NCBI RefSeq assembly: GCF_012910805.1
Contig: NZ_WTVK01000050.1
Span: 1 to 40,274, forward strand
Origin: Aromatoleum evansii
Lineage (GTDB): Bacteria; Pseudomonadota; Gammaproteobacteria; Burkholderiales; Rhodocyclaceae
Direction of reading: 5' to 3'
Length of the DNA: 40,274 nucleotides
The position numbers were made by a program, and so were the translations under genes. The stretch's first letter is position 1; each line of letters starts with the position of its first letter. Under the pieces are notes generated by a model. It was given only the letters and a program-made list of their open reading frames with translations, did not search any database and was not told where the DNA came from. Positions 1-8,758 of the stretch are shown piece after piece.

Positions 1-132
1 GGCGGGCGCGGTTGGTCGCGCGCAAGCTTACCGCAGTCGTGGCGGCTGCGCCCAACGGTGCCCGCACGCGGAGCGCCCATGCGGGGCGCGGACGGGTAAG
101 ATGAAAACAAATGTTGCGGGCAAGGGGACGGA

Positions 133-2091
133 ATGGTTGCCATGGTGGCCGATGCTCTGAGCGATGGGGACGATCCCCTGCCGGATTTCATCGTCCGCGA
201 CGAGGGCGGGCTGTGGGTTGAGCTGTCGCGCCTGGGAGGATCCGCCGAGTTCCGCGCGTGGGTCGATCAGACATTCATCCGCGGCGTCTGTTTCCGCGGG
301 CTCGATTACGCCGCCTTCCAGCATTTGGCCTTCGACTGCGAGGCAGGGCGCGCGGATGATGAAGCCCGGGCATGCGTGGCCGCGGGACGGCCGTCGCGCG
401 TGCGTTTCTCCTCGGGCATGAGCCATGTGCTGCCGGTGCGCATTCCCCTGTATCGCGGCCTGAAGATTTCCGGCGCGCGTGCCGAATATCTGTTCGAGCC
501 GGTGAGCATCGAGTGCACGGTGCCGCGTACCGCCGAGGGCGGCGGGGCGGGGGGGCAGGAATTCGACACGGTCGCTCAGAAAACCCGGCTCGATTTCGAC
601 GAGTTCGTCGCGCAGGCGTGGCTCAAGGGGCTGCGCTGCGGCATCGACGAGGCGGTTGTCCGCGATGCGATCGGGAACGAGCGGACGGGCAGGATCGTCA
701 TCGCCCACGCGGTACCGCCGGGTGTCGGCCGCGACGCGGGGGTCGAGGAGCTGTCGAGTGGCCTGCATCGGGATGACGCCCCGGGATTGCTGCCGGACGG
801 ACGTGTCGACCTCGCCCGCTTTCGCAACCGCTTTCCGCAGATCCGCGCGGGCGAGAAGCTGTTGCGCAAGCTGCCGCTCGTGCTCGGTGCGCCGGGCCGC
901 GAACTCGACGGCCGGGCAGTGGCGCCCGCGCTGCCGAAGGATATCGACTTTGCCGCGCTCGCCGGCACGGGGACGCGCGTCGAAAACGACGCGGAGGGCG
1001 AGTTTCTCGTCGCGACGATCGACGGCTTCCTCGACATCGACGAGGCTTCGAGCAAGGTTTCGGTCACCGAGAAGATCGTCAATCGTGCCGGCGTGAGCCT
1101 GCGCACGACGGGCGACCTCGTGCTGATGGGCGACGATTACGAGGAGCATGGCGAGATCCAGGAAGGTCGTGTGGTCGAGGGGCTCAACGTGACGACCTTC
1201 GCCGACGTGTTCGGCAAGATCGTGTCGCGCGGGGGCACGGTCGCGCTGAAGAAGAACCTGAGTGGCGGGGCGATCGTGAATCCGGGCGGGCAGGTCGCCG
1301 TCGAGGGCCGTGCAAGCGGCGCGACGATCCTCGCGCCGGATGGTGAAGTGACGCTGCAGTATGCCGAGAACAGCCTGATCGTGGGGCGTCGCGTCGTCGT
1401 GCGGGAACGGGCCATCGGTTGCGACATCCTCGCGGACGAGCTGGACATCGCCCTCGTGGAGGCGTCCGTGCTGGCGGGGCGCACGGTTGCCGTTGCGCAG
1501 GTGCGTCCGCACGGGCCGGCCGAGACCGTCGTGTCCGTCCTGCTGCCGCCCGAGGATTCGCAGGGCGAGTTGGTCCGGGCGGCGCACGCGCAGCTCGCAG
1601 AGCTGCAGGCGGTCGACGAGCAGGCCAGGCAGATCATGGAGGCCCTGCGCGCACGCCCCGGGGTGGGCAATTACCTGACGGTCGCCGCCAGGGTGCAGCG
1701 ACAGGAGATTGTCTTGAACGCCGAGCAGCAGGCGGCCTTCCACAAGCTGCGCGACAGTGTGATGCCGGTGCTGAAGGCGATGGCGCAGGTGTCGGAACAG
1801 GGCAAGGCGCGTGCGGCTCATCGCGAGAAACTGCTGGCGGCGATTGCCGGGGTGGAAGCGGCGCGGCAGGCGGCGGTCGCTTCGATCCACTGCAGCGTGG
1901 CGGACATCGGGGGCGAGCTGATCGTGCACGCGCGGCATCTGGCGGCCGATGCGAAGCCGCCGCAGGGGCTCGCACCGGGCGAGCTGAGGGCCTTCCTGCG
2001 GGCGACGCCGGGCGGGACCCGTCCGCTGTTTGCCGGCAGCGGCGGCAGCTTCGACTGGAGTCCGGCCGGGAGCTCAGGCGAGCAGGGTTGA
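133..2091 (+). CDS. FapA-like (DUF342) beta-helix protein
   Basis: 652 aa. The middle of the protein (about residues 155-460) has the glycine- and valine-rich repeat pattern of DUF342/FapA proteins, including IRAGEKLLRKLP-type and TTGDLVLMGD-type strands expected to fold as a right-handed beta-helix. Residues about 475-600 are rich in Ala, Gln, Glu and Arg and look like a coiled coil, which is the usual C-terminal arrangement of the family. There is no signal peptide or membrane segment, so it should be cytoplasmic. The ATG at 133 has a purine-rich SD (AAGGGGACGGA) just upstream. Family members are linked to flagellar or polar assembly in some bacteria, but no flagellar gene is present here, so the role is unknown. 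The gene ends 16 bp from the convergent livM stop. Confidence 0.85.
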   Translation: MVAMVADALSDGDDPLPDFIVRDEGGLWVELSRLGGSAEFRAWVDQTFIRGVCFRGLDYAAFQHLAFDCEAGRADDEARACVAAGRPSRVRFSSGMSHVLPVRIPLYRGLKISGARAEYLFEPVSIECTVPRTAEGGGAGGQEFDTVAQKTRLDFDEFVAQAWLKGLRCGIDEAVVRDAIGNERTGRIVIAHAVPPGVGRDAGVEELSSGLHRDDAPGLLPDGRVDLARFRNRFPQIRAGEKLLRKLPLVLGAPGRELDGRAVAPALPKDIDFAALAGTGTRVENDAEGEFLVATIDGFLDIDEASSKVSVTEKIVNRAGVSLRTTGDLVLMGDDYEEHGEIQEGRVVEGLNVTTFADVFGKIVSRGGTVALKKNLSGGAIVNPGGQVAVEGRASGATILAPDGEVTLQYAENSLIVGRRVVVRERAIGCDILADELDIALVEASVLAGRTVAVAQVRPHGPAETVVSVLLPPEDSQGELVRAAHAQLAELQAVDEQARQIMEALRARPGVGNYLTVAARVQRQEIVLNAEQQAAFHKLRDSVMPVLKAMAQVSEQGKARAAHREKLLAAIAGVEAARQAAVASIHCSVADIGGELIVHARHLAADAKPPQGLAPGELRAFLRATPGGTRPLFAGSGGSFDWSPAGSSGEQG

Positions 2092-2107
2092 ACTCCCGGT
2101 GTCGTTG

Positions 2108-3037
2108 TCAGGGGCGGATGCCCGAACGCTTGATCAGCAGTGCGACTTCGCCGACGACGCCGCGGCGGAAGGCGAGCACGCACACGACGAAGATCACGCC
2201 GGTCAGCACGGTGACCCACTGGCCCAGTTCCGCGCCGTAGTTCTGCAGGCTGACGACGATGGTCGCGCCGACGATGGGGCCGAACACGGTGCCCACGCCG
2301 CCCAGCAGGGTCATCAGCACGACTTCGCCGGACATGTGCCAGTGCACGTCGGTGAGGGAGGCGAGCTGGAACACCAGCGTCTTGGTCGCGCCGGCGAGGC
2401 CCGCGAGCGCGGCCGAGAGCACGAAGGCGAGCAGCTTGTAGCGATCGACGTCGTAGCCGAGCGAGATCGCGCGTGGCTCGTTTTCGCGGATCGCCTTCAG
2501 CACCTGGCCGAAGGGCGAGTCGATCGCGCGGTCGATGACCCAGAAACCGAACAGGAACACGGCGAGCACGAAGAAATACATGTTCATCGTGTCGGCGAGA
2601 TCGATGAGGCCGAACAGGCGGCCGCGCGGAATGCCCTGCATGCCGTCCTCGCCGCCGGTGAAGGGGAACTGCAGCGCGAGGAAGAACACCAGTTGCGCGA
2701 GCGCGAGCGTGATCATCGCGAAGTAGATGCCGGCGCGGCGGATCGCGAGGCTGCCGAAGATGAAGCCCAGCACGGCAGCGCCGGCGCTGCCGGCCAGCAG
2801 GCCCAGTTCCGGCGACAGGCCGAGCCCCTGCATCGCGTAGCCGCAGATGTAGCCGGCGGAACCGAGGAAGGCCGCGTGGCCGAAGGACAGCAGGCCGGTG
2901 TAGCCGAGCAGCAGGTTGAAGGCGCAGGCGAACAGCGCGAAGCACAGGATCTTCATCACCAGCACCGGGTAGACGACGAAGGGCGCGACCAGCCCGATCA
3001 GGAGCAGGACGATCCAGCCGATGTGTTTGCCGTTCAT
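2108..3037 (-). CDS. livM: Branched-chain amino acid type ABC transporter, permease LivM
   Basis: 309 aa, hydrophobic, with about eight to ten membrane segments starting directly after MNGKHIGWIVLLLIG. The GYTGLLSFGHAAFLGSAGYI segment near residues 48-67 is the signature of the LivM permease family (inner-membrane permease of HAAT-type ABC importers). It is the last gene of the livG-F-K-H-M cluster, 70 bp after livH. The substrate cannot be read from the sequence. Related systems in aromatic-degrading betaproteobacteria carry amino acids, amides or aromatic acids. Confidence 0.93.
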   Translation of the reverse strand: MNGKHIGWIVLLLIGLVAPFVVYPVLVMKILCFALFACAFNLLLGYTGLLSFGHAAFLGSAGYICGYAMQGLGLSPELGLLAGSAGAAVLGFIFGSLAIRRAGIYFAMITLALAQLVFFLALQFPFTGGEDGMQGIPRGRLFGLIDLADTMNMYFFVLAVFLFGFWVIDRAIDSPFGQVLKAIRENEPRAISLGYDVDRYKLLAFVLSAALAGLAGATKTLVFQLASLTDVHWHMSGEVVLMTLLGGVGTVFGPIVGATIVVSLQNYGAELGQWVTVLTGVIFVVCVLAFRRGVVGEVALLIKRSGIRP

Positions 3038-3107
3038 GATGCGATTCCCGGTGCGGAGGCGCCGTGGGGCGCGGGGGGCAAGGCTGTGGGGTGGCGCGGC
3101 ATGGCGC

Positions 3108-3992
3108 TCATCGCTCCCGTCCGAACAGTCCGGCCGGCCGCAGTAGCAGCACGATGCCCATGATGACGAAGATCACCACCGCGGAAGCTTCCGGATAGAA
3201 CACCTTGGTCAGACCTTCGATCAGGCCGAGGCCGAGGCCGGTGACGATCGAACCCATGATCGAGCCCATGCCGCCGATGACGACGACGGCGAACACGACG
3301 ATGATGAGGTTGGAGCCCATCACCGGGTTCACCTGCAGCACCGGCGCTGCCAGCACGCCGGCGAAGGCCGCGAGCGCGACGCCGAAGCCGTAGGTGAGCG
3401 TGATCATCAGCGGCACGTTGATGCCGAAGGCCTGCAGCAGCTGCGGGTTTTCGGTGCCTGCGCGCAGGTAGGATCCGAGCTTCGTGCGCTCGATGATGAA
3501 CCAGCTGCCGAAGCACACGACCAGCGACACCGCGATGACCCAGGCGCGGTATTTCGGCAGGAACATGAAGCCGAGGTTGAAGCCGCCCGCGAGCAGCTCG
3601 GGGACCGGGTAGCTTTCGCCCGAAATGCCGAAGCGGTAGCGGAACAGCCCTTCGATGATCAGCGCGAGGCCGAAGGTGAGCAGCAGGCCGTACAGGTGGT
3701 CCAGCTTGTACAGATGCTTGAGCATGGTGCGTTCGATCAGCATGCCGAACGCCCCGACGACGACGGGGACGGCGATCAGCGCGACCCAGTAGTTGAGCCC
3801 GAGCCAGTTCAGGCCGATCCACGCGCAGAAGGCCCCCATCATGTACAGCGCACCGTGCGCGAAGTTGATGATGTTGAGCAGGCCGAAGATGATCGCCAGC
3901 CCGAGGCTGAGGATCGCGTAGAACGAGCCGTTGATGAGCCCGATCAGCAGCTGCCCCATCAGGGCCTGGATCGGAATGCCGAAGATGTCCAT
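3108..3992 (-). CDS. livH: Branched-chain amino acid type ABC transporter, permease LivH
   Basis: 294 aa integral membrane protein, LivH family. It begins MDIFGIPIQALMGQLLIGLINGSFYAIL and contains GLAIIFGLLNIINFAHGALYMMGAF, the conserved cytoplasmic-loop region of the family. It pairs with LivM to form the transmembrane channel of the importer. It lies between livK (88-bp gap containing a stem-loop) and livM. No frameshift or missing segment is apparent, and the length is normal for the family. Confidence 0.93.
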   Translation of the reverse strand: MDIFGIPIQALMGQLLIGLINGSFYAILSLGLAIIFGLLNIINFAHGALYMMGAFCAWIGLNWLGLNYWVALIAVPVVVGAFGMLIERTMLKHLYKLDHLYGLLLTFGLALIIEGLFRYRFGISGESYPVPELLAGGFNLGFMFLPKYRAWVIAVSLVVCFGSWFIIERTKLGSYLRAGTENPQLLQAFGINVPLMITLTYGFGVALAAFAGVLAAPVLQVNPVMGSNLIIVVFAVVVIGGMGSIMGSIVTGLGLGLIEGLTKVFYPEASAVVIFVIMGIVLLLRPAGLFGRER

Positions 3993-4023
3993 GGTCTCGC
4001 GCTCGGATGTCGGTGCCGGCCGC

Positions 4024-4056
4024 GAGGTGGTGCGCGTGCGTGCTGCTCACCACCTC
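4024..4056 (-). other. Intercistronic stem-loop between livK and livH
   Basis: Two perfect 9-nt arms, GAGGTGGTG (4024-4032) and CACCACCTC (4048-4056), enclose a 15-nt loop in the 88-bp space between the livK stop and the livH start. No U-tract follows, so it is unlikely to be a complete terminator. Position suggests an RNA-stabilising or attenuating hairpin that would favour the binding-protein message over the permease message (inference). Confidence 0.45.
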
Positions 4057-4080
4057 ACGGTCATGGCCGGGCTGGCGTGC

Positions 4081-5298
4081 CTACTTCTTGACCAGCGGGC
4101 ACTTGCTCTCGGCCAGCGGGATGAAGGCGTCCTCGCCCTTGATGACTTCGCGGATGTGGTAGTAGTCCCACGGATACTTGGACTCGGACGGCTTCTTCAC
4201 CTGCGCGAGGTACATGTCATGCACCATGCGGCCGTCGGCGCGCACCTTGCCGTTCTTGGCGAAGAAGTCGTTCACCGGCATCTCGCGCATCTTCGCCATC
4301 ACCGCCTTGGCCTCGTCGGTGCCGGCGGCCTTCACGGCCTTCAGGTAGTGATAGACGGACGAGTAGTTGCCGGCCTGAACCATCGTCGGCATGCGCTTCA
4401 TCTTCTCGAAGTAGCGCTTCGACCACGTGCGCGTCTCGTCGTTGTAGTCCCAGTAGAAGCCCGTCGTCAGGTACATCCCCGCCGTGGCCTCGAGACCGAG
4501 GCTATGCACGTCGGAAATGAACATCAGCAGGCCGGCGAGCGACTGCTTGGGCGTGATGCCGAACTCCTTGGCCTGCTTGATCGAGTTGATCGTGTCCGCG
4601 CCCGCGTTGGCCAGCCCGATCACCTGCGCGCCCGAGGCCTGCGCGCTGAGCAGGAAGGACGAGAAGTCGCTGCCCGGGAAGGGGTGGCGAACGCTGCCCA
4701 GCACCTTGCCGCCGCTCTTGGTGACCACCTCCGAGGTGTTCTTCTCGAGCGAATGGCCAAAGGCGTAGTCGGCGGTGATGAAGTACCAGTTCTTGCCGCC
4801 CTGCTTGACGACCGCCTTCGCGGTGCCGACCGGCAGCGAGTAGGTGTCGTAGGTCCAGTGCACGGTGGTGTCGTTGCACTGCTCGTTGGTGATCGGCGTC
4901 GAGCCCGCGCCCGACACGAGCGAGATGCGGTTCTTCTCGTTGGCGACCTTCATCACCGCGAGCGCGGTCGAGGTCGTCACGAGGTCGACGATGGTGTCGA
5001 CCTTCTGCGTGTCGAACCACTCGCGTGCCTTGTTGGCCGAGATGTCGGCCTTGTTCTGGTGGTCGGCGGAGATGACCTCGATCTTGAAGTCGGGTTTTTC
5101 CTTCGCGATGAAATCCTCGACCGCCATTTTCGTCGCCTCCACCGTGCCGGGGCCGGCGAGGTCGGAGTAGGTGCCCGACATGTCGGTGAGCACGCCCAGC
5201 TTCACCGCACCGTCGCTGACGGTGGTAGCGGCCTGCGTGAATGCCGGTGCGAACGCGACGGCAGCGGCCACTGCCGAACCCAGAATCTTGCGCTTCAT
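4081..5298 (-). CDS. ABC transporter periplasmic substrate-binding protein (LivK-like)
   Basis: 405 aa. A clear Sec signal peptide (MKRKILGSAVAAAVAFAPAFTQA) precedes a type I periplasmic binding fold: VKLGVLTDMSGTYSDLAGPG near residue 33, then the receptor ligand-binding region with NWYFITADYAFGHSLE. It delivers substrate to LivHM in the inner membrane. The ATG at 5298 has a very strong SD (GGAGGAGAGAGA). It is the third gene of the cluster, 28 bp after livF. The sequence is of the ABC-type branched-chain amino acid/aromatic substrate class, but the ligand is not predictable here. Confidence 0.92.
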   Translation of the reverse strand: MKRKILGSAVAAAVAFAPAFTQAATTVSDGAVKLGVLTDMSGTYSDLAGPGTVEATKMAVEDFIAKEKPDFKIEVISADHQNKADISANKAREWFDTQKVDTIVDLVTTSTALAVMKVANEKNRISLVSGAGSTPITNEQCNDTTVHWTYDTYSLPVGTAKAVVKQGGKNWYFITADYAFGHSLEKNTSEVVTKSGGKVLGSVRHPFPGSDFSSFLLSAQASGAQVIGLANAGADTINSIKQAKEFGITPKQSLAGLLMFISDVHSLGLEATAGMYLTTGFYWDYNDETRTWSKRYFEKMKRMPTMVQAGNYSSVYHYLKAVKAAGTDEAKAVMAKMREMPVNDFFAKNGKVRADGRMVHDMYLAQVKKPSESKYPWDYYHIREVIKGEDAFIPLAESKCPLVKK

Positions 5299-5326
5299 CC
5301 TCTCTCTCCTCCTCGTGTGCCGGGGC

Positions 5327-6055
5327 TCAGACGCCCAGCAGTTTTTGCAGCAGGGGCATCTTCGAATCGAGCTCGTCCTTGCTCACCATCTCGACGATGC
5401 GACCGTGTTCGATCACGTAGTGGCGGTCCGCGAGCGGCGCCGCAAAGCGGAAATTCTGTTCGACCAGGATGATGGTCAGGCCCTTCTCCTTGAGCTGCGC
5501 GATGACGCGGCCAAGCGCCTGCACGATCACCGGCGCGAGGCCCTCGGTGATCTCGTCGAGCAGCAGCAGGCGCGCGCCGGTGCGCAGGATGCGCGCCATC
5601 GCCAGCATCTGCTGCTCGCCCCCCGAGAGCCGGCTGCCGGGGCTGTTGCGCCGCTCCTTCAGGTTGGGGAACATCTCGTAGATCTCGTCGAGCGACATCC
5701 CGGTGCTGTTCACCGCGGGCGGCAACAACAGGTTCTCCTCGGTCGAGAGGCTCGCGTAGATGCCGCGCTCCTCGGGGCAGTAGCCGATGCCCAGGTGCGC
5801 GATGCGGTGCGTCGGCAGGTCGATGACCTGGCGGCCGTTGATCATGATCGAGCCGCTGCGGCGGCCGACCAGGCCCAGGATGGCCTTCAGCGTCGTCGTG
5901 CGGCCGGCACCGTTGCGCCCCAGCAGCGTCACCAGCTCGCCGCGGTTCACCTGGAAGTCGATGCCGTGCAGGATGTGCGACTCGCCGTAGAACGCGTGCA
6001 GGTCGTTCACCCGCAGCATCTCGGAATCGGGCGTGAATGCGCTCGCTTTAGCCAT
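5327..6055 (-). CDS. livF: ABC transporter ATP-binding protein LivF (Walker A Lys replaced by Arg)
   Basis: 242 aa, LivF family ATPase. The start chosen is ATG 6055 (MAKASAF), which overlaps the livG stop by 8 bp. A longer reading from 6091 would add a non-conserved N-terminus inside livG. Signature LSGGEQQMLAMAR and Walker B LLLLDEITEGLAP are intact. The Walker A reads GRNGAGRTT (residues 46-54), so the invariant Lys is Arg52 (codon CGC, plus-strand 5900-5902). LivG has a normal GPNGAGKTT, so the predicted LivFG heterodimer would have one altered ATP site. The family member is clear, but the effect of Arg52 on activity is unknown. Confidence 0.92.
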   Translation of the reverse strand: MAKASAFTPDSEMLRVNDLHAFYGESHILHGIDFQVNRGELVTLLGRNGAGRTTTLKAILGLVGRRSGSIMINGRQVIDLPTHRIAHLGIGYCPEERGIYASLSTEENLLLPPAVNSTGMSLDEIYEMFPNLKERRNSPGSRLSGGEQQMLAMARILRTGARLLLLDEITEGLAPVIVQALGRVIAQLKEKGLTIILVEQNFRFAAPLADRHYVIEHGRIVEMVSKDELDSKMPLLQKLLGV

Positions 6056-6803
6056 GTGCGGTACCCATGTAGGCTTCCAGCACGCGCGCATCGGCCGAGA
6101 CGACGTCGTAAGGCCCCTCGGCGAGCACGGCGCCGCGCTGCAGGACGGTGATCGTGTCGCAGATGTGCGAGACCACGCCGAGGTTGTGCTCGACCATCAG
6201 CACCGTGCGGTTGGCCGCGACGCGCTTGATCAGGTCGGCCACGCGCCCGACGTCCTCATGGCCCATGCCCTGGGTCGGCTCGTCGAGCAGCATCAGCTCG
6301 GGTTCCAGCGCCAGGGTCGTCGCGATCTCCAGTGCGCGCTTGCGTCCGTAGGGTAGCTCCACCGTTACCGTGTCGGCGAAGGTCTGCAGGTCGACCGACT
6401 CGAGCAGTTCCATCGCGCGCCCGTTCAGGACGTCGAGGCTGCGCGCGGAGCGCCAGAAATGGAAGCTCGTGCCGAGCTTGCGCTGCAGCGCCACGCGCAC
6501 GTTCTCGAGCACCGACAGGTGCGGGAACACCGCAGAGATCTGGAAGGAGCGCACGACCCCGCGGCGCGCGATCTGCGCGGACTTCTCGGGGGTGATGTCG
6601 ATGCCGTTGAAACGGATCGTGCCGCGGGTGGGTGTGAGGAACTTGGTCAGCAGGTTGAAGACCGTCGTCTTGCCCGCGCCGTTGGGGCCGATCAGGGCAT
6701 GGATCGTGCCGCGCTGCACCTGGAGGTTGACCTTGTCGACCGCGACGAAGCCCTTGAACTCCTTCGTGAGGTCGGTCGTTTGAAGGATGTAGTCCGTGCT
6801 CAT
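6048..6803 (-). CDS. livG: ABC transporter ATP-binding protein LivG
   Basis: 251 aa from ATG 6803 (MSTDYILQTTDLTKEFKGF). The upstream in-frame extension to 6902 is not conserved in character and overlaps the promoter region. Walker A is GPNGAGKTTVFNLL, the signature region is LPYGRKRALEIATTLALEP (typical of LivG, where LSGGQ is replaced), and Walker B is LMLLDEPTQGM. LivG and LivF form the cytoplasmic motor for LivHM. It is the first gene of the operon. The 314 bp upstream (6804-7117) hold the putative promoter palindrome and the terminator of the neighbouring acyl-CoA synthetase. Confidence 0.94.
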   Translation of the reverse strand: MSTDYILQTTDLTKEFKGFVAVDKVNLQVQRGTIHALIGPNGAGKTTVFNLLTKFLTPTRGTIRFNGIDITPEKSAQIARRGVVRSFQISAVFPHLSVLENVRVALQRKLGTSFHFWRSARSLDVLNGRAMELLESVDLQTFADTVTVELPYGRKRALEIATTLALEPELMLLDEPTQGMGHEDVGRVADLIKRVAANRTVLMVEHNLGVVSHICDTITVLQRGAVLAEGPYDVVSADARVLEAYMGTAHG

Positions 6804-6913
6804 CGCGTCTTTCAGATCCTGCCTCTCTCTGTGGGTCGAAGCTGAACTGCGCCGGCAGCGGGGTGCCGGTTCAAACACGTTGCGTCGTAGCGGAGCCTGC
6901 AAGGACGGCGGTA

Positions 6914-6936
6914 CATGGATTATAAGAATCCATGTT
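6914..6936 (-). promoter_or_regulatory. Palindrome overlapping a consensus -10 box upstream of livG
   Basis: A perfect 9-bp inverted repeat, arms ACATGGATT (6914-6922) and AATCCATGT (6928-6936), has a 5-bp centre. Read on the minus strand, its centre contains TATAAT, an exact sigma70 -10 match. No convincing -35 is seen at the usual distance, as expected for an activator- or repressor-controlled promoter. Predicted transcription would begin about 110 nt upstream of livG. The dyad is a good operator candidate (inference). Confidence 0.5.
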
Positions 6937-7052
6937 GCAGCGATATGTATCCTTGATCACGGTCGGCACAAGTTAACACCCGTGCCGGGGGGCGTCAATG
7001 CATGCCGCCTAGGGGTGAACCCGCATGCCTGCTCGATCCGCACGCGGCGCAT

Positions 7053-7090
7053 GAAGAAAAAGGCCGCCGCTGCTTGCGCAACGGCGGCCT
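7053..7090 (-). terminator. Rho-independent terminator of the acyl-CoA synthetase gene
   Basis: Arms AGGCCGCCG (7061-7069) and CGGCGGCCT (7082-7090) form a 9-bp GC-rich stem. On the minus strand the stem runs straight into TTTTTCTTC. It lies about 28 bp beyond the stop of the gene at 7118-8758. Confidence 0.85.
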
Positions 7091-7117
7091 TCGCGGAGAC
7101 CTGGCGGCAGTCGCGCG

Positions 7118-8758
7118 TTACTCGATCGCGGACACCGATTTCGCCTGCTCGCGCAGCACGAACTTCTGGATCTTGCCCGTCGAGGTCTTGGGCAGCACGC
7201 AGAACTCGACGTACTTCGGCACCTTGTAGCGCGCGAGGTGTTCGCGGCAATGCGCGATGATGTCGTCCGCCGTCACCGCGACGCCTTCCTTGACCTCGAC
7301 GTAGGCCGCCGGCACCTCGCCCCACTTCGCGTCGGGCTTCGCTACCACCGCCGCCGTCAGCACTGCCGGATGGCGATACAGGACCTCCTCGACCTCCAGC
7401 GACGAAATGTTCTCGCCGCCCGAGATGATCACGTCCTTGGAACGGTCCTTGATCTTCACGTAGCCGTCGGGCTGCATCACGCCCAGGTCGCCGGTGTGGA
7501 ACCAGCCCCCCGCGAAGGCTTCCGCGCTGGCCTTCTCGTTCTTCAGGTAGCCCTTCATGACGAGGTTGCCGCGGAACATCAGCTCGCCCATCGTCTCGCC
7601 GTCGGCCGGCACGGGCTCCATCGTCTCGGGGTTGAGCACCGTGATCGCTTCCTGCATGTGGTAGCGCACGCCCTGGCGGCCGTTGCGTTCTGCGCGGTTG
7701 GCGATCGGCAGTTCATCCCATTCCGGGTGCTTCGCGCACACCGACGCCGGGCCGTAGGTCTCGGTCAGGCCATACACGTGGGTGATGTCGAAGCCGATAC
7801 GCTCCATGCCCTCGATGATTGCGGCCGGAGGCGCGGCGCCGGCGATCAGCGCCGACACCTTGTGCTCGATGCCCGCGCGCATGCCTTCTGGCGCATTGAT
7901 CAGCATGCCGTGCACGATCGGCGCGCCGCAGAAGTGGCTGACCTTGTGCTTGCGGATCAGCTCGCAGATCAGCGCGACGTCGACCTTGCGCAGGCACACG
8001 TTGATGCCCGCGTTGGCCGCCATCGTCCACGGGAAGCACCAGCCGTTGCAGTGGAACATCGGCAGCGTCCATAGATACACCGCGTGCTGCGGCATGCCCC
8101 AGCTGATGATGTTCGAGGCGGCGTTCAGGTAGGCGCCGCGGTGGTGGTACACGACCCCCTTGGGGTTGCCCGTCGTCCCCGAGGTGTAGTTCAGCGCGAT
8201 CGCGTCCCACTCGTCCTGCGGCAGGTGCCACTCATAGGCCGGATCGCCGCCGGCGATGAAGTCCTCGTACTCGATCTCGCCGCACCGGTCGGTGCCGGGA
8301 TACTCGGCATCCAGGGCGTCGATGATGACGGGCTTGGGGCCGTCGAGCAGTTCAAGCGCGCGACGGATCGTCGCGGCGAACTCGGGGTCGGTGATCAGCA
8401 CCTTCGCCTCGCCGTGCGCCAGCATGAAGGCGATGGCTTCCGGGTCGAGGCGCGTATTCAGCGTGTTGAGCACTGCGCCGGTCATGGGCACGCCGAAGTG
8501 CGCTTCGTACATCGCCGGCACGTTGGGCAGCATCACCGCGACGGTGTCGCCGCGTCCCACGCCCTTCTGCACCAGTGCGCTGGCCAGACGGCGGCAGCGT
8601 TCGTAGGTCTGTGCCCAGGTGAAGGAGCGGTCGCCGTGGACCACCGAGGTGCGCTGCGGGTACACGTAGGCCGAGCGCTCGAGGTAGCTCAGGGGCGAGA
8701 GCGGCACGTAGTTCGCCGCGTTCTTGCCCAGACCTTGGTCATATGGACTGTTCGACAC
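7118..8758 (-). CDS. AMP-forming acyl-CoA synthetase (fatty-acid/short-chain acyl-CoA ligase family)
   Basis: 546 aa ANL-superfamily enzyme that activates a carboxylic acid with ATP and CoA via an acyl-AMP. The phosphate-binding loop YTSGTTGNPKG is at residues 191-201, YGLTETYGP is the A5 motif, GWFHTGDLG and DRSKDVIISGGENIS are the A7/A8 hinge motifs, and the catalytic A10 lysine is K529 in STGKIQK. Length and motif set fit the medium/short-chain acyl-CoA ligases often annotated as acyl-CoA synthetase or DmdB-like. The start is GTG 8758 with SD AGAGGAAA at good spacing. It has its own terminator and is therefore separate from liv, though the proximity suggests use on an imported acid (speculative). 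Confidence 0.9.
   Translation of the reverse strand: MSNSPYDQGLGKNAANYVPLSPLSYLERSAYVYPQRTSVVHGDRSFTWAQTYERCRRLASALVQKGVGRGDTVAVMLPNVPAMYEAHFGVPMTGAVLNTLNTRLDPEAIAFMLAHGEAKVLITDPEFAATIRRALELLDGPKPVIIDALDAEYPGTDRCGEIEYEDFIAGGDPAYEWHLPQDEWDAIALNYTSGTTGNPKGVVYHHRGAYLNAASNIISWGMPQHAVYLWTLPMFHCNGWCFPWTMAANAGINVCLRKVDVALICELIRKHKVSHFCGAPIVHGMLINAPEGMRAGIEHKVSALIAGAAPPAAIIEGMERIGFDITHVYGLTETYGPASVCAKHPEWDELPIANRAERNGRQGVRYHMQEAITVLNPETMEPVPADGETMGELMFRGNLVMKGYLKNEKASAEAFAGGWFHTGDLGVMQPDGYVKIKDRSKDVIISGGENISSLEVEEVLYRHPAVLTAAVVAKPDAKWGEVPAAYVEVKEGVAVTADDIIAHCREHLARYKVPKYVEFCVLPKTSTGKIQKFVLREQAKSVSAIE

Noticed and set aside
1-132. Possible end of an upstream gene at the left edge
   Set aside because: Open frames exist but are short and without recognisable sequence; only a small GCGCCC/GGGCGC hairpin near 72-88 is seen.
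28-1938. 636-codon minus-strand open frame opposite the FapA-like gene
   Set aside because: Arg/His/Asp-rich composition without a family match; it is the high-GC antisense shadow of a recognisable plus-strand protein.
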